From NCBI GenBank assembly GCA_964620425.1, contig CAZUGV010000003.1, positions 179,764 through 243,763 on the forward strand: a stretch of DNA of 64,000 nt. The letters run 5' to 3'. This DNA is from DASXUG01 sp964620425. GTDB taxonomy: Bacteria; Pseudomonadota; Gammaproteobacteria; Burkholderiales; Methylophilaceae. Made by a program: the position numbers and the translations under genes. Shown piece by piece: positions 55,411 to 63,521 of this stretch (position 1 is its first letter; each line of letters starts with the position of its first letter). Below the pieces are notes generated by a model. The model made no database searches. It was given only the letters and a program-made list of their open reading frames with translations, and was not told the origin of the DNA.

Positions 55411-55594
55411 GCGAGCACCAGTTTTTCTAGTCTTTAGCCTTGCTGATAGTGGGCATCTATGACAAAATGCGCCTCTGTTTTAAAAGGGTAATACTTGGCA
55501 TTTGATATGTGCAAAGTTATCCTGCTTTCAAATCAATAAACCTAAATAAATAACGCATTGGTTGCCTAAAAACAGCCCTAAAAAGATTGAGATT

Positions 55595-57511
55595 ATGCCT
55601 ATTATTCGTTTGCCAGATGGCTCAGAACGTAGCTTTGACGCTCCAGTAACGATTGCCGAAGTCGCCGCCAGTATTGGTGCTGGTCTTGCACGTGCCGCTT
55701 TGGCAGGTAAAGTGAATGGCAATTTGGTAGATACCTCTTACCTCATTTCAGAAAATATAGATTTGGCAATAGTCACCGAGCGCGATGCAGAAGGGCTAGA
55801 GGTGATTCGCCACTCAACCGCACACTTGCTGGCTTATGCGGTCAAAGAATTGTTCCCAGATGCGCAAGTTACTATCGGGCCCGTCATCGAAAATGGCTTT
55901 TACTATGATTTTTCATACAAACGTCCGTTTACGCCTGATGATTTGGTTGCCATTGAAAAGAAAATGGTTGAGCTTGCGAAAAAAGACGAGCAAGTGACTC
56001 GTAAAGTGATGCCGCGCGATGAAGCGGTGGCTTACTTTAAGTCAATTAACGAACAGTACAAAGCGGAAATTATTGAGTCGATTCCTGCCGACCAAGAAGT
56101 GTCTTTGTACACAGAAGGCAACTTTACTGATTTATGTCGTGGTCCACATGTGCCCTCTACAGGCAAATTAAAAGCCTTTAAGTTGATGAAATTAGCAGGC
56201 GCGTATTGGCGCGGTGATTCCAACAATGAAATGCTACAACGCGTTTACGGCACCGCTTGGGCGAAAAAAGAAGAGCTTGAAGCCTATCTGCATATGCTCG
56301 AAGAAGCGGAAAAACGCGACCACCGCAAGCTGGGTAAGCAATTAGATTTCTTCCATATGCAAGACGACGCACCTGGCATGGTGTTCTGGCACCCGCGTGG
56401 TTGGAGCATTTGGCAAGAGGTTGAGCAATATATGCGTGCCAAGTTTGTTGCTTATGGCTATCAAGAGGTGCGCACACCTACTGTGATGGATAGAACCTTG
56501 TGGGAGAAATCAGGTCACTGGCAAAACTATCGTGACAATATGTTTACCACCTCATCCGAAAGCCGTGATTACGCGGTAAAGCCGATGAATTGCCCAGGTC
56601 ACGTACAAATTTTTAATAGTACATTACATAGTTACCGTGATTTGCCGCTGCGTTTGGCAGAGTTTGGTTCGTGCCACCGTAACGAACCATCGGGTTCCCT
56701 GCATGGCTTGATGCGCGTGCGTGGCTTTACACAAGACGATGCACATATTTTCTGTACTGAAAATCAGGTCGAAGCCGAAGTTGCTGACTTCATCAAAATG
56801 CTATATTCCGTTTACCAAGATTTTGGCTTTGCTGAAGTGCTGGTTAAACTCTCTACTCGCCCTGAAAAGCGTGTTGGTTCAGATGATGTGTGGGATAAAG
56901 CAGAAGCCGCTTTATCCTCTGCGCTTAACTCAAATAATTTAGCATTTGATTTGCAGCCAGGTGAAGGTGCGTTCTATGGTCCGAAAATTGAATTTACGCT
57001 TAAAGACTCATTAGGGCGTCTATGGCAATGCGGTACCATTCAGCTAGACTTTAATTTGCCAGAGCGTTTAGGTGCCGAGTATGTGGATGAAGATAATACC
57101 CGCAAGCACCCTGTGATGTTGCACCGTGCGATTGTTGGTTCGATGGAGCGTTTCTTGGGAATCTTGATCGAAAACTATGCGGGCGCGATGCCTGCATGGC
57201 TCGCTCCGATTCAAGTCATGGTGTTTAATATCTCCGATAGTCAAGCCGAATATGTGACGCAAGTGGTTGCAGAATTGAAGAAAAATGGCTTCAGAGTGGA
57301 ATCGGACTTGAGAAATGAGAAAATAACCTATAAAATACGCGAACATAGCTTACAGAAGCTACCGTTTTTATTGGTGGCAGGTGAGCGAGAAATGCAAAGT
57401 GGGCAAGTGGCAGTGCGAAATAGGAAGGGTGAAGACCTTGGATCTATGCCTGTTGCGGACTTTATAAGCCTGTTGCGTAACGAGATTCAAACTAAAGGTG
57501 GTGCGGCATAA
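55595..57511 (+). CDS. thrS: Threonyl-tRNA synthetase
   Basis: ATG 55595 (MPIIRLPDGSERSF) gives 638 residues, the normal length; the frame also reaches back to TTG 55562. The TGS domain leads, then the editing domain (RHSTAHLLAYAVKELFPDAQ, YTEGNFTDLCRGPH), class II motifs (MNCPGHVQIF, FRNEPSG-like CHRNEPSGSLHGLMRVRGFTQDDAH, GSMERFLGILIENYAG) and the anticodon-binding domain. It begins the thrS-infC-rpmI-rplT-pheST run. No T-box is expected in this phylum and none is seen. Confidence 0.97.
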   Translation: MPIIRLPDGSERSFDAPVTIAEVAASIGAGLARAALAGKVNGNLVDTSYLISENIDLAIVTERDAEGLEVIRHSTAHLLAYAVKELFPDAQVTIGPVIENGFYYDFSYKRPFTPDDLVAIEKKMVELAKKDEQVTRKVMPRDEAVAYFKSINEQYKAEIIESIPADQEVSLYTEGNFTDLCRGPHVPSTGKLKAFKLMKLAGAYWRGDSNNEMLQRVYGTAWAKKEELEAYLHMLEEAEKRDHRKLGKQLDFFHMQDDAPGMVFWHPRGWSIWQEVEQYMRAKFVAYGYQEVRTPTVMDRTLWEKSGHWQNYRDNMFTTSSESRDYAVKPMNCPGHVQIFNSTLHSYRDLPLRLAEFGSCHRNEPSGSLHGLMRVRGFTQDDAHIFCTENQVEAEVADFIKMLYSVYQDFGFAEVLVKLSTRPEKRVGSDDVWDKAEAALSSALNSNNLAFDLQPGEGAFYGPKIEFTLKDSLGRLWQCGTIQLDFNLPERLGAEYVDEDNTRKHPVMLHRAIVGSMERFLGILIENYAGAMPAWLAPIQVMVFNISDSQAEYVTQVVAELKKNGFRVESDLRNEKITYKIREHSLQKLPFLLVAGEREMQSGQVAVRNRKGEDLGSMPVADFISLLRNEIQTKGGAA

Positions 57512-57562
57512 CCGTTGCAATCTAGGTTGATATAACCCTTTAAAAAGATTGGCGGTTTTTTG

Positions 57563-57589
57563 AAAAGCGCTTTTTTTAAGCGCTTTTTT
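57563..57589 (+). terminator. Terminator-like hairpin between thrS and infC
   Basis: Arms aaaagcgctt and aagcgctttt are perfect complements around a five-T loop, followed by T-rich sequence. Placed before infC, it may end part of the thrS transcripts or act as an attenuator while letting some RNA continue into infC. Confidence 0.75.
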
Positions 57590-57609
57590 AATTTTTTGGA
57601 GAAATTGCG

Positions 57610-58134
57610 ATAGCTCAAGACAAAGAAGTAAGAATCAATGGTGACATTACAGCACAACAGATTCGTTTGGTTGGTGTAGAGGGCGAGCCTCTAGGCATTG
57701 TTAGTTTAAGTGAGGCCTTAGCCAAAGCTGAAGAGATAGACATTGATTTGGTGGAAATTGCGCCACAAGCTGCGCCGCCAGTATGTCGTTTAATGGATTA
57801 CGGCAAATTTAAATATGCCGAAAGCAAACGTCAGCACGAAGCCCGCCTCAAGCAAAAACAAGTGCAGGTAAAGGAGATTAAATTCCGACCTGGTACTGAT
57901 GATGGCGATTACAACGTTAAGTTGAAAAACCTCATCCGCTTTTTGCAAGATGGCGACAAAGCCAAAATTACCTTGCGTTTTAGAGGTCGTGAAATTACCC
58001 ACCAAGAGTTGGGTTTGGCATTGTTAAAGCGTGTTGAGGCCGATTTGCAAGAATATGCAGTGGTCGAGCAGTTTCCTAAAATGGAAGGCCGACAAATGGT
58101 GATGGTGTTGTCACCGCAAAAGAAAGCTAAGTAA
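57610..58134 (+). CDS. infC: Translation initiation factor IF-3, with ATA start codon
   Basis: The conserved frame runs upstream of the first usual start at 57667: from ATA at 57610 it reads (I)AQDKEVRINGDITAQQIRL, the known IF-3 N-terminus. GGAG at 57598-57601 is eight bases before that ATA. An ATT at 57604 is in frame but too close to the GGAG. Rare AUU/AUA starts are known in infC and allow IF-3 to repress its own translation. The product is 174 residues, ending VEQFPKMEGRQMVMVLSPQKK. The N- and C-domains and their Lys-rich linker are all present. Confidence 0.93.
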   Translation: MAQDKEVRINGDITAQQIRLVGVEGEPLGIVSLSEALAKAEEIDIDLVEIAPQAAPPVCRLMDYGKFKYAESKRQHEARLKQKQVQVKEIKFRPGTDDGDYNVKLKNLIRFLQDGDKAKITLRFRGREITHQELGLALLKRVEADLQEYAVVEQFPKMEGRQMVMVLSPQKKAK

Positions 58135-58217
58135 TATTTAACCAAGTAATACTTTAAAAAGTACACTTGTGTAAGTAATGTTGGTTTGTAGTAGTCTTAA
58201 ATGTAGTGCCAAGCTGT

Positions 58218-58257
58218 AGCGACGTGGCCAATTGGCGTTGCCCGATCGCTCTTTTTT
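58218..58257 (+). promoter_or_regulatory. Leader hairpin before rpmI-rplT
   Basis: The outer arms agcga and tcgct enclose a central self-complementary gccaattggc, followed by a T run. It lies in the 146-base infC-rpmI spacer, where L20-repressed leaders are known in other bacteria. I cannot match a published L20 motif, so terminator or attenuator is equally possible. Confidence 0.4.
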
Positions 58258-58280
58258 AGTTGTTTTATTAGGAGAAAAAA

Positions 58281-58478
58281 ATGCCAAAAATGAAAACCAA
58301 GAGCGGCGCCAAAAAGCGCTTTAAGTTCTTAGGGAATGGCAAAGTGAAGCGTACGCATTCACATTTGCGCCATATCCTGACCAAGAAGACCACCAAGCAA
58401 AAGCGTAAATTACGCGGCACGGCGATCGTTTCAGCAACCGATGTCAAGCGCGTCCGCGCTATGATGCCAACACAATAA
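58281..58478 (+). CDS. rpmI: 50S ribosomal protein L35
   Basis: The 65-residue basic protein starts MPKMKTKSGAKKRFKFLGNGKVKRTHSHLRHILTKKTTKQKRKLRG, the L35 sequence pattern, with GGAG just upstream. It lies between infC and rplT, as usual. Confidence 0.97.
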   Translation: MPKMKTKSGAKKRFKFLGNGKVKRTHSHLRHILTKKTTKQKRKLRGTAIVSATDVKRVRAMMPTQ

Positions 58479-58490
58479 TAGGAGAAGAAC

Positions 58491-58853
58491 ATGCCTAGAG
58501 TTAAACGTGGTGTCATTGCTCGTGCACGTCATAAGAAAGTTTTAAACGCCGCCAAGGGTTACCGTGGTCGTCGTAAAAACGTTTACCGTATTGCTAAGCA
58601 AGCAGTAATGAAAGCTGGTCAATATGCTTACCGTGACCGTCGTCAAAGAAAACGTCAATTCCGCACCTTGTGGATTGCGCGTATCAATGCTGGCGCACGT
58701 GAGTGTGGTTTGACATACAGCCGTTTCATGAATGGCTTGAAAAAAGCGACGATTGAAGTGGATCGTAAAGTATTGGCTGATTTAGCTGTATTTGATAAAC
58801 CAGCGTTTGCTAAGTTTGTTGAGTTGGCAAAAACTGGCCTTGCAGCAGCTTAA
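58491..58853 (+). CDS. rplT: 50S ribosomal protein L20
   Basis: The 120-residue protein starts MPRVKRGVIARARHKKVLNAAKGYRGRRKNVYRIAKQAVMKAGQYAYRDRRQRKRQFRTLWI, the L20 pattern, with AGGAGAA in front. L20 assembles early on 23S rRNA and may repress its own operon. A strong terminator follows. Confidence 0.97.
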   Translation: MPRVKRGVIARARHKKVLNAAKGYRGRRKNVYRIAKQAVMKAGQYAYRDRRQRKRQFRTLWIARINAGARECGLTYSRFMNGLKKATIEVDRKVLADLAVFDKPAFAKFVELAKTGLAAA

Positions 58854-58865
58854 TTAAGCGCAAAT

Positions 58866-58894
58866 AAAAAGGAGGCCAAGTGCCTCCTTTTTTT
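58866..58894 (+). terminator. Intrinsic terminator after rplT
   Basis: Perfect arms aaaaaggaggc and gcctccttttt around the loop caagt are followed by more T. It separates rplT from pheS and might also act as an attenuator of pheST. Confidence 0.88.
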
Positions 58895-58979
58895 ATGGGG
58901 TTTTATGTAACTGTGTGTTAACTGTTCATATTACTTATATATAATTCGCACATCAAAAAGTTTGTCATAACATTACATA

Positions 58980-60005
58980 ATGGAAAATTCAGATACATCG
59001 TTAGATCAATATATTCCTGAAGCGCAACGTGATTTTGCCGCTGCCACAACGGTGAATGATTTAGAGCAAGCCAAAGCTAAGTATCTAGGGAAAAGTGGCG
59101 TGCTGACCGAAGCCCTAAAAGGGTTGGGGAAGTTAAGCGCTGAAGAGCGTCCCGCTGCGGGCGCGGCTATTAATGTGGTGAAACAAGCAGTGGAAGCGGC
59201 TTTAAAAGAGCGTCGCGATGCAATTTTGTTGGCGGAGCAAGCGCAACAGTTAGCCAGTGAATCTCTGGATGTGACTTTGCCAGCGCGTAGTCACGGAAAG
59301 GGTGGCTTACATCCAGTTTCTCTGACTTTGGCGCGTATTGAAGAGTTATTTCATTCAATTGGTTTTGAGGTGGCTGAAGGCCCAGAAATCGAATCTGATT
59401 TTTATAATTTTACTGCGCTCAATATCCCCGAAAATCACCCTGCACGCGCCATGCATGATACATTTTACGTGGATGCTGCCGATGGCAGTATGAATCATGT
59501 ATTGCGTACGCACACGTCGCCTGTGCAAGTTCACTATATGCAAGATGCGATGAAAGATAAAAGTGGACCACCACTTAAAATTATTGCGCCAGGTCGCGTT
59601 TATCGTGTGGATTCAGATGCAACTCATTCGCCCATGTTCCATCAAGTGGAAGGCTTGTGGGTAGATGAAAACATTAGTTTTGCGAACTTAAAGGGCGTGG
59701 TGCAAGATTTCCTGCAACGCTTTTTTGAGCGCGATGATTTAGAGGTGCGTTTTCGCCCATCTTTCTTCCCATTTACTGAGCCATCAGCCGAAATGGATAT
59801 GAGCTGGAATGGTGGTTGGCTGGAAATTGGTGGTTGCGGCATGGTGCATCCAGAAGTATTTAAGCATGTCGGTATTGATAGTGAAAAATATCGTGGCTTT
59901 GCTTTTGGTTTAGGTGTTGAGCGCCTTGCTATGTTGCGTTATGGCGTGAATGATTTACGTCTGTTTTTTGAAAATGACCTGCGCTTTTTAAAACAGTTTA
60001 ATTAG
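58980..60005 (+). CDS. pheS: Phenylalanyl-tRNA synthetase alpha subunit
   Basis: The 341-residue protein has the N-terminal coiled-coil (DFAAATTVNDLEQAKAKYLGKSG), motif 1 near HSIGFEVAEGPEIESDFYNFTALNIPENHPARAMHDTFY, motif 2 PGRVYRVDSDATHSPMFHQVEGL and motif 3 GFAFGLGVERLAMLRYGVNDLR. With PheT it charges tRNA-Phe. Its last codons FLKQFN are echoed in the spacer downstream. Confidence 0.97.
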   Translation: MENSDTSLDQYIPEAQRDFAAATTVNDLEQAKAKYLGKSGVLTEALKGLGKLSAEERPAAGAAINVVKQAVEAALKERRDAILLAEQAQQLASESLDVTLPARSHGKGGLHPVSLTLARIEELFHSIGFEVAEGPEIESDFYNFTALNIPENHPARAMHDTFYVDAADGSMNHVLRTHTSPVQVHYMQDAMKDKSGPPLKIIAPGRVYRVDSDATHSPMFHQVEGLWVDENISFANLKGVVQDFLQRFFERDDLEVRFRPSFFPFTEPSAEMDMSWNGGWLEIGGCGMVHPEVFKHVGIDSEKYRGFAFGLGVERLAMLRYGVNDLRLFFENDLRFLKQFN

Positions 60006-60121
60006 ACCAAGCGGGTTTAAGTTTAGAGTAAATCAGGGCATTTCAGAGTGGCCTCATGCCGCGAATCGGCGTGAGGGCGTAACTAAAATGACCAGCGCTT
60101 TATTGAAGCAGTTTAATTAGA
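59981..60121 (+). repeat. Degenerate second copy of the pheS 3' end
   Basis: The pheS end at 59981-60006 and a stretch at 60095-60121 both read gcgctt...cagtttaattaga, 13 bases being identical at the end. In the second copy, ATG 60088 opens a ten-codon frame MTSALLKQFN ending in TAG, matching the LRFLKQFN pheS tail. This is probably a small duplication or recombination scar within the pheS-pheT spacer. Confidence 0.7.
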
Positions 60122-60168
60122 TCCGAATTTTTACCTTATTTCAGTCAGTTTTTTTATAAAGATTATCT

Positions 60169-62538
60169 ATGCAATTTTCTGAAAATTGGTTACGCCAATA
60201 TGTAAATACTAGCTTGACTACTGCTGAGTTAAATCATTCTTTAACTATGTCTGGTCTTGAGGTGGAAGGTTTAGAGCCCGTAGGTGCTACTTTTACAAAA
60301 GTAGTCATTGCACAAATTTTAAGCACAGAAAAACACCCCGATGCGGATCGTCTGCAAGTATGCAAGGTTGATGTTGGGGCTGCTGAGCCGTTGCAAATAG
60401 TTTGCGGGGCGAGCAACGCGCGTGCTGGTTTAAAAGCACCATGTGCTTTGGTTGGTGCTTCGTTGCCAGGTATCGCCATTAAAGAAGCCAAAGTACGTGG
60501 CGTGCCTTCATTTGGTATGATGTGTTCTGAAAAAGAGTTGGGCCTAGCGACTGAGAGTTCAGGCTTGCTAGAGTTGCCAGATGATGCTTTGGTTGGGCAG
60601 GATGTACGAGAGTATTTTGACTTAAATGATCAGTTATTTACCATCAAACTTACCCCAAATCGTTGCGATTGCTTAAGCATTGTAGGTGTTGCACGCGAGG
60701 TTTCAGCCCTTACGGGCGCGGCGCTTAATTTGCCAAAAATTGAAGCTACAAAAGTAACTTCACAAGCTAGCAAGGTGGTGACTGTACAAGCTGAGAAGGA
60801 GTGTCCACGTTACACAGGCCGTATGATTCAAGGCGTGAACGCGCAAGCAAAAGCACCCGATTGGCTAGTGCGTTGTATCGAACGTGGCGGTGTGCGCAGC
60901 ATTAGTGCGATTGTCGATATCACCAATTACGTGCTACTCGAAATGGGGCAGCCTTTACACGCATTTGATGCGAACAAGTTGCAGGGCAATATCAGCGTTC
61001 GTTTAGCGAAAGCGGATGAGCAGATTACATTGCTCAATCAACAAGAAGTGAAATTACATCCAGATATGGTCGTTATTGCCGATGACAGTGGCGCAGTTGC
61101 CTTCGCTGGTGTGATGGGTGGCGCTTCAACGTCAGTGTCGGATGAAACAGCTGATATTTTCTTGGAAAGCGCATTTTTCACGCCTGACGCAATTGCTGGT
61201 AAAGCGCGTCGCTACGGCTTGAGTACAGATTCCTCATACCGCTTTGAGCGAGGAGTTGATTATGGCAATACCTTGCTCGCCTTGGAACGTGCGACAGCGC
61301 TTATTTTGGAAATCTGCGGTGGGCAAGCGGGTCCAGTGACCGAGGTAGTGTCTGAGTTGCCAATCCGAAAATCAGTGAATTTGCGTTTATCTAAGCTGGT
61401 TTCAGTGCTAGGCATTTCACTCGACGAGTCAATGGTGATCACTTTGCTCAATAAATTAGGCTTTTCTTATCAATTGCAGTCTGGGGTGTTTACCGTAACA
61501 CCACCTAGCTACCGCTTTGATATTGAAATTGAGGAAGATTTAATCGAAGAGATTGCCCGTTTGCACGGCTATGACAATATCCCAGCCATTGCGCCAAATG
61601 CCGACTTAACCATGTTGCCAAGCTCAGAAAAAACGCTAAATCGTGCTGTATTGCGCGATGCTTTGTCAGCCAACGGCTATCAAGAAGTGGTTAATTACAG
61701 CTTTGTAGATGCTAGCTGGGAAACTGACTTGCTAGCGAGTCCAGATGCTATTACGCTTAAAAACCCAATTGCCAGCAATATGAGTGTGATGCGCTCAGGT
61801 TTGTGGGGCGGATTGCTCGACACCTTGGTGTATAATTTAAATCGTAAGCAAGAACGCGTGCGTGTTTTTGAAATTGGTGCTAGCTACTCAAAAGTAAGTA
61901 ATGCTAACAATGGAGCTGAGTTCGTAGAAACTAAGCGTATTTCAGGCTTAGCCTATGGCGATGTAATGCCAGAGCAATGGGCGGATTCAGCGCGTAATGT
62001 TGATTTTTATGATGTGAAAGCGGACGTTGATCTGTTGACGAATGGTCGTGCACAATACGTGGCCGCAACACATCCAGCCTTGCATCCAGGTCAAACAGCT
62101 CAAGTGTTGCTTGATGGTAAAGCTGTTGGTTTCATTGGAAAGTTGCATCCAAAATGGCAGCAACATTACCAATTACCACGAAGTGCAATCTTGTTTGAGC
62201 TTGACGTAGCACCACTGTTGCAAACCGAGGTGGCAAAATATCAAGAGATTGCTAAGTTCCCACCAGTACGTCGCGATTTGGCTGTTTTGGTAGATGACGC
62301 ATTAAACGTGCAAGCTGTATTATCGACCATGCAGCAAGCCAAAATTGAGTATGTCACAGAGGTTTCGTTATTTGACGTATACCGCGGCAAAGGCATCGCT
62401 GAAAACAAAAAAAGCCTTGCATTTCTGGTGCTTATGCAAGATACTCAAAAAACTTTGACAGACACGGAAGCCGATACAATCATTGCCCAACTACTTGCTT
62501 TGATTGTACAAAAACACGGCGCAGAATTAAGAACATAA
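60169..62538 (+). CDS. pheT: Phenylalanyl-tRNA synthetase beta subunit
   Basis: The 789-residue protein has the tRNA-binding-like EMAP domain (VVIAQILSTEKHPDADRLQVCKVDVG), the B3/B4 editing region (PRYTGRMIQG; DITNYVLLEMGQPLHAFD), B5, the catalytic-like domain and a C-terminal anticodon-binding fold (AKFPPVRRDLAVLVD). Normal length. The pheS-pheT spacer of 163 bases is longer than usual and holds the repeat described above. Confidence 0.97.
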   Translation: MQFSENWLRQYVNTSLTTAELNHSLTMSGLEVEGLEPVGATFTKVVIAQILSTEKHPDADRLQVCKVDVGAAEPLQIVCGASNARAGLKAPCALVGASLPGIAIKEAKVRGVPSFGMMCSEKELGLATESSGLLELPDDALVGQDVREYFDLNDQLFTIKLTPNRCDCLSIVGVAREVSALTGAALNLPKIEATKVTSQASKVVTVQAEKECPRYTGRMIQGVNAQAKAPDWLVRCIERGGVRSISAIVDITNYVLLEMGQPLHAFDANKLQGNISVRLAKADEQITLLNQQEVKLHPDMVVIADDSGAVAFAGVMGGASTSVSDETADIFLESAFFTPDAIAGKARRYGLSTDSSYRFERGVDYGNTLLALERATALILEICGGQAGPVTEVVSELPIRKSVNLRLSKLVSVLGISLDESMVITLLNKLGFSYQLQSGVFTVTPPSYRFDIEIEEDLIEEIARLHGYDNIPAIAPNADLTMLPSSEKTLNRAVLRDALSANGYQEVVNYSFVDASWETDLLASPDAITLKNPIASNMSVMRSGLWGGLLDTLVYNLNRKQERVRVFEIGASYSKVSNANNGAEFVETKRISGLAYGDVMPEQWADSARNVDFYDVKADVDLLTNGRAQYVAATHPALHPGQTAQVLLDGKAVGFIGKLHPKWQQHYQLPRSAILFELDVAPLLQTEVAKYQEIAKFPPVRRDLAVLVDDALNVQAVLSTMQQAKIEYVTEVSLFDVYRGKGIAENKKSLAFLVLMQDTQKTLTDTEADTIIAQLLALIVQKHGAELRT

Positions 62539-62559
62539 GAATTCGTTGGAGAACTAGGG

Positions 62560-62862
62560 ATGACGTTGACAAAAGCAGAATTGGCAGAGCTTTTATTTGA
62601 ACAAGTGGGTTTGAATAAACGTGAAGCTAAAGATATGGTAGAAGCATTTTTTGAAGAAATCCGGATTGCCTTAGAGTCTGGTGACTCGGTTAAACTATCA
62701 GGTTTTGGTAATTTTGAACTACGTAAGAAATCAGAACGCCCAGGTCGTAACCCAAAAACAGGGGAAGAAATACCTATTACCGCTCGCCGTGTTGTGACTT
62801 TTCACGCTAGTCAAAAACTAAAAACCAAGGTAGATGAAGCATATGGCGGAGCAAGCGCTTAA
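62560..62862 (+). CDS. ihfA: Integration host factor alpha subunit
   Basis: The 100-residue protein has the HU/IHF pattern: LTKAELAELLFEQVGLNKREAKDMVEAFFEEIRIALESGDSVKLSGFGNFELRKKSERPGRNPKTGEEIPITARRVVTF, with the RPGRNPKTG beta-arm. It follows pheT as in many proteobacteria and bends DNA with IhfB. Confidence 0.96.
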   Translation: MTLTKAELAELLFEQVGLNKREAKDMVEAFFEEIRIALESGDSVKLSGFGNFELRKKSERPGRNPKTGEEIPITARRVVTFHASQKLKTKVDEAYGGASA

Positions 62863-63286
62863 GCCACAACTGCCCTCAATCCCCGCAAAGCGCTACTTCA
62901 CAATAGGCGAGGTGAGCGAGCTTTGTGGGGTAAAACCACACGTCCTACGGTATTGGGAACAAGAATTCACCCAACTAAAACCAGTAAAGCGTCGGGGAAA
63001 TCGCAGATACTACCAACATCATGAAGTGTTGTTGATCAGACGTATACGTGAGCTACTCTATGAAGAAGGCTTTACTATAAGCGGTGCACGTAATCGCCTT
63101 GAAGACAATAGTGAAGTTCAAGCTGTGCAAACTGAAGAGTTAACCCAGCTTGATGTACTTGATACAAAACCCATTAAAGCAAAAAATAACCAAACCAATC
63201 AAAAGCCTCAGGTAATCAGCTACGATCTGCCAGCGCTTAAGCGTGAGCTGCAATCTTTACTTAAACTACTAAATGAATTAGTTTAA
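62843..63286 (+). CDS. MerR-family transcriptional regulator
   Basis: The 147-residue protein has the MerR helix-turn-helix YFTIGEVSELCGVKPHVLRYWEQEFTQLKPVKRRGNRRYYQHHEVLLIRRIRELLYEEGFTISGARNRL. ATG 62834 and 62843 are both possible and overlap ihfA; I prefer 62843. The rest is a variable helical tail without Cys clusters. This small MerR follows ihfA in many proteobacteria; its ligand is unknown. Confidence 0.9.
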   Translation: MAEQALKPQLPSIPAKRYFTIGEVSELCGVKPHVLRYWEQEFTQLKPVKRRGNRRYYQHHEVLLIRRIRELLYEEGFTISGARNRLEDNSEVQAVQTEELTQLDVLDTKPIKAKNNQTNQKPQVISYDLPALKRELQSLLKLLNELV

Positions 63287-63325
63287 CTATCGTTTCTTGG
63301 CTTTAACCCAGCTTTAAACCAAACG

Positions 63326-63354
63326 TTCCCCATCGTAGGGTTTTACGCTATAAT
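63326..63354 (+). promoter_or_regulatory. Putative promoter of tRNA-Pro
   Basis: A perfect TATAAT (-10) is at 63349-63354 with a weak ttcccc (-35) 17 bases upstream. A seven-base-pair hairpin (ttgctgt-agat-acagcaa, 63362-63379) sits between the box and the tRNA, perhaps for 5' processing. Confidence 0.55.
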
Positions 63355-63384
63355 ATTCGGCTTGCTGTAGATACAGCAACGGTT

Positions 63385-63461
63385 CGGGGCGTAGCGCAGC
63401 CTGGTAGCGTACTTGCATGGGGTGCAAGGGGTCGTGTGTTCGAATCACACCGTCCCGACCA
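63385..63461 (+). tRNA. tRNA-Pro (anticodon GGG), CCA encoded
   Basis: The 77-base gene starts with C1 (cggggcg pairs with cgtcccg), has the anticodon stem cttgc/gcaag around atggggt with anticodon GGG, and a T arm gtgtgttcgaatcacac. ACCA ends the gene. The frame on the opposite strand over it (GRDGVIRTHD) is an artefact. Confidence 0.96.
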
Positions 63462-63484
63462 ATAAAATCAATGAGTTGCATATA

Positions 63485-63520
63485 AAAACAAAGCCAGCCA
63501 AGTGCTGGTTTTGTTTTTTT
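63485..63520 (+). terminator. Intrinsic terminator after tRNA-Pro
   Basis: Arms aaaacaaagccagc and gctggttttgtttt (one wobble) around the loop caagt are followed by T. Confidence 0.8.
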
Positions 63521-63521
63521 A

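Noticed and set aside
55411..55594. T-box leader before thrS
   Set aside because: No specifier loop or T-box sequence is visible, and such leaders are not known in this group.
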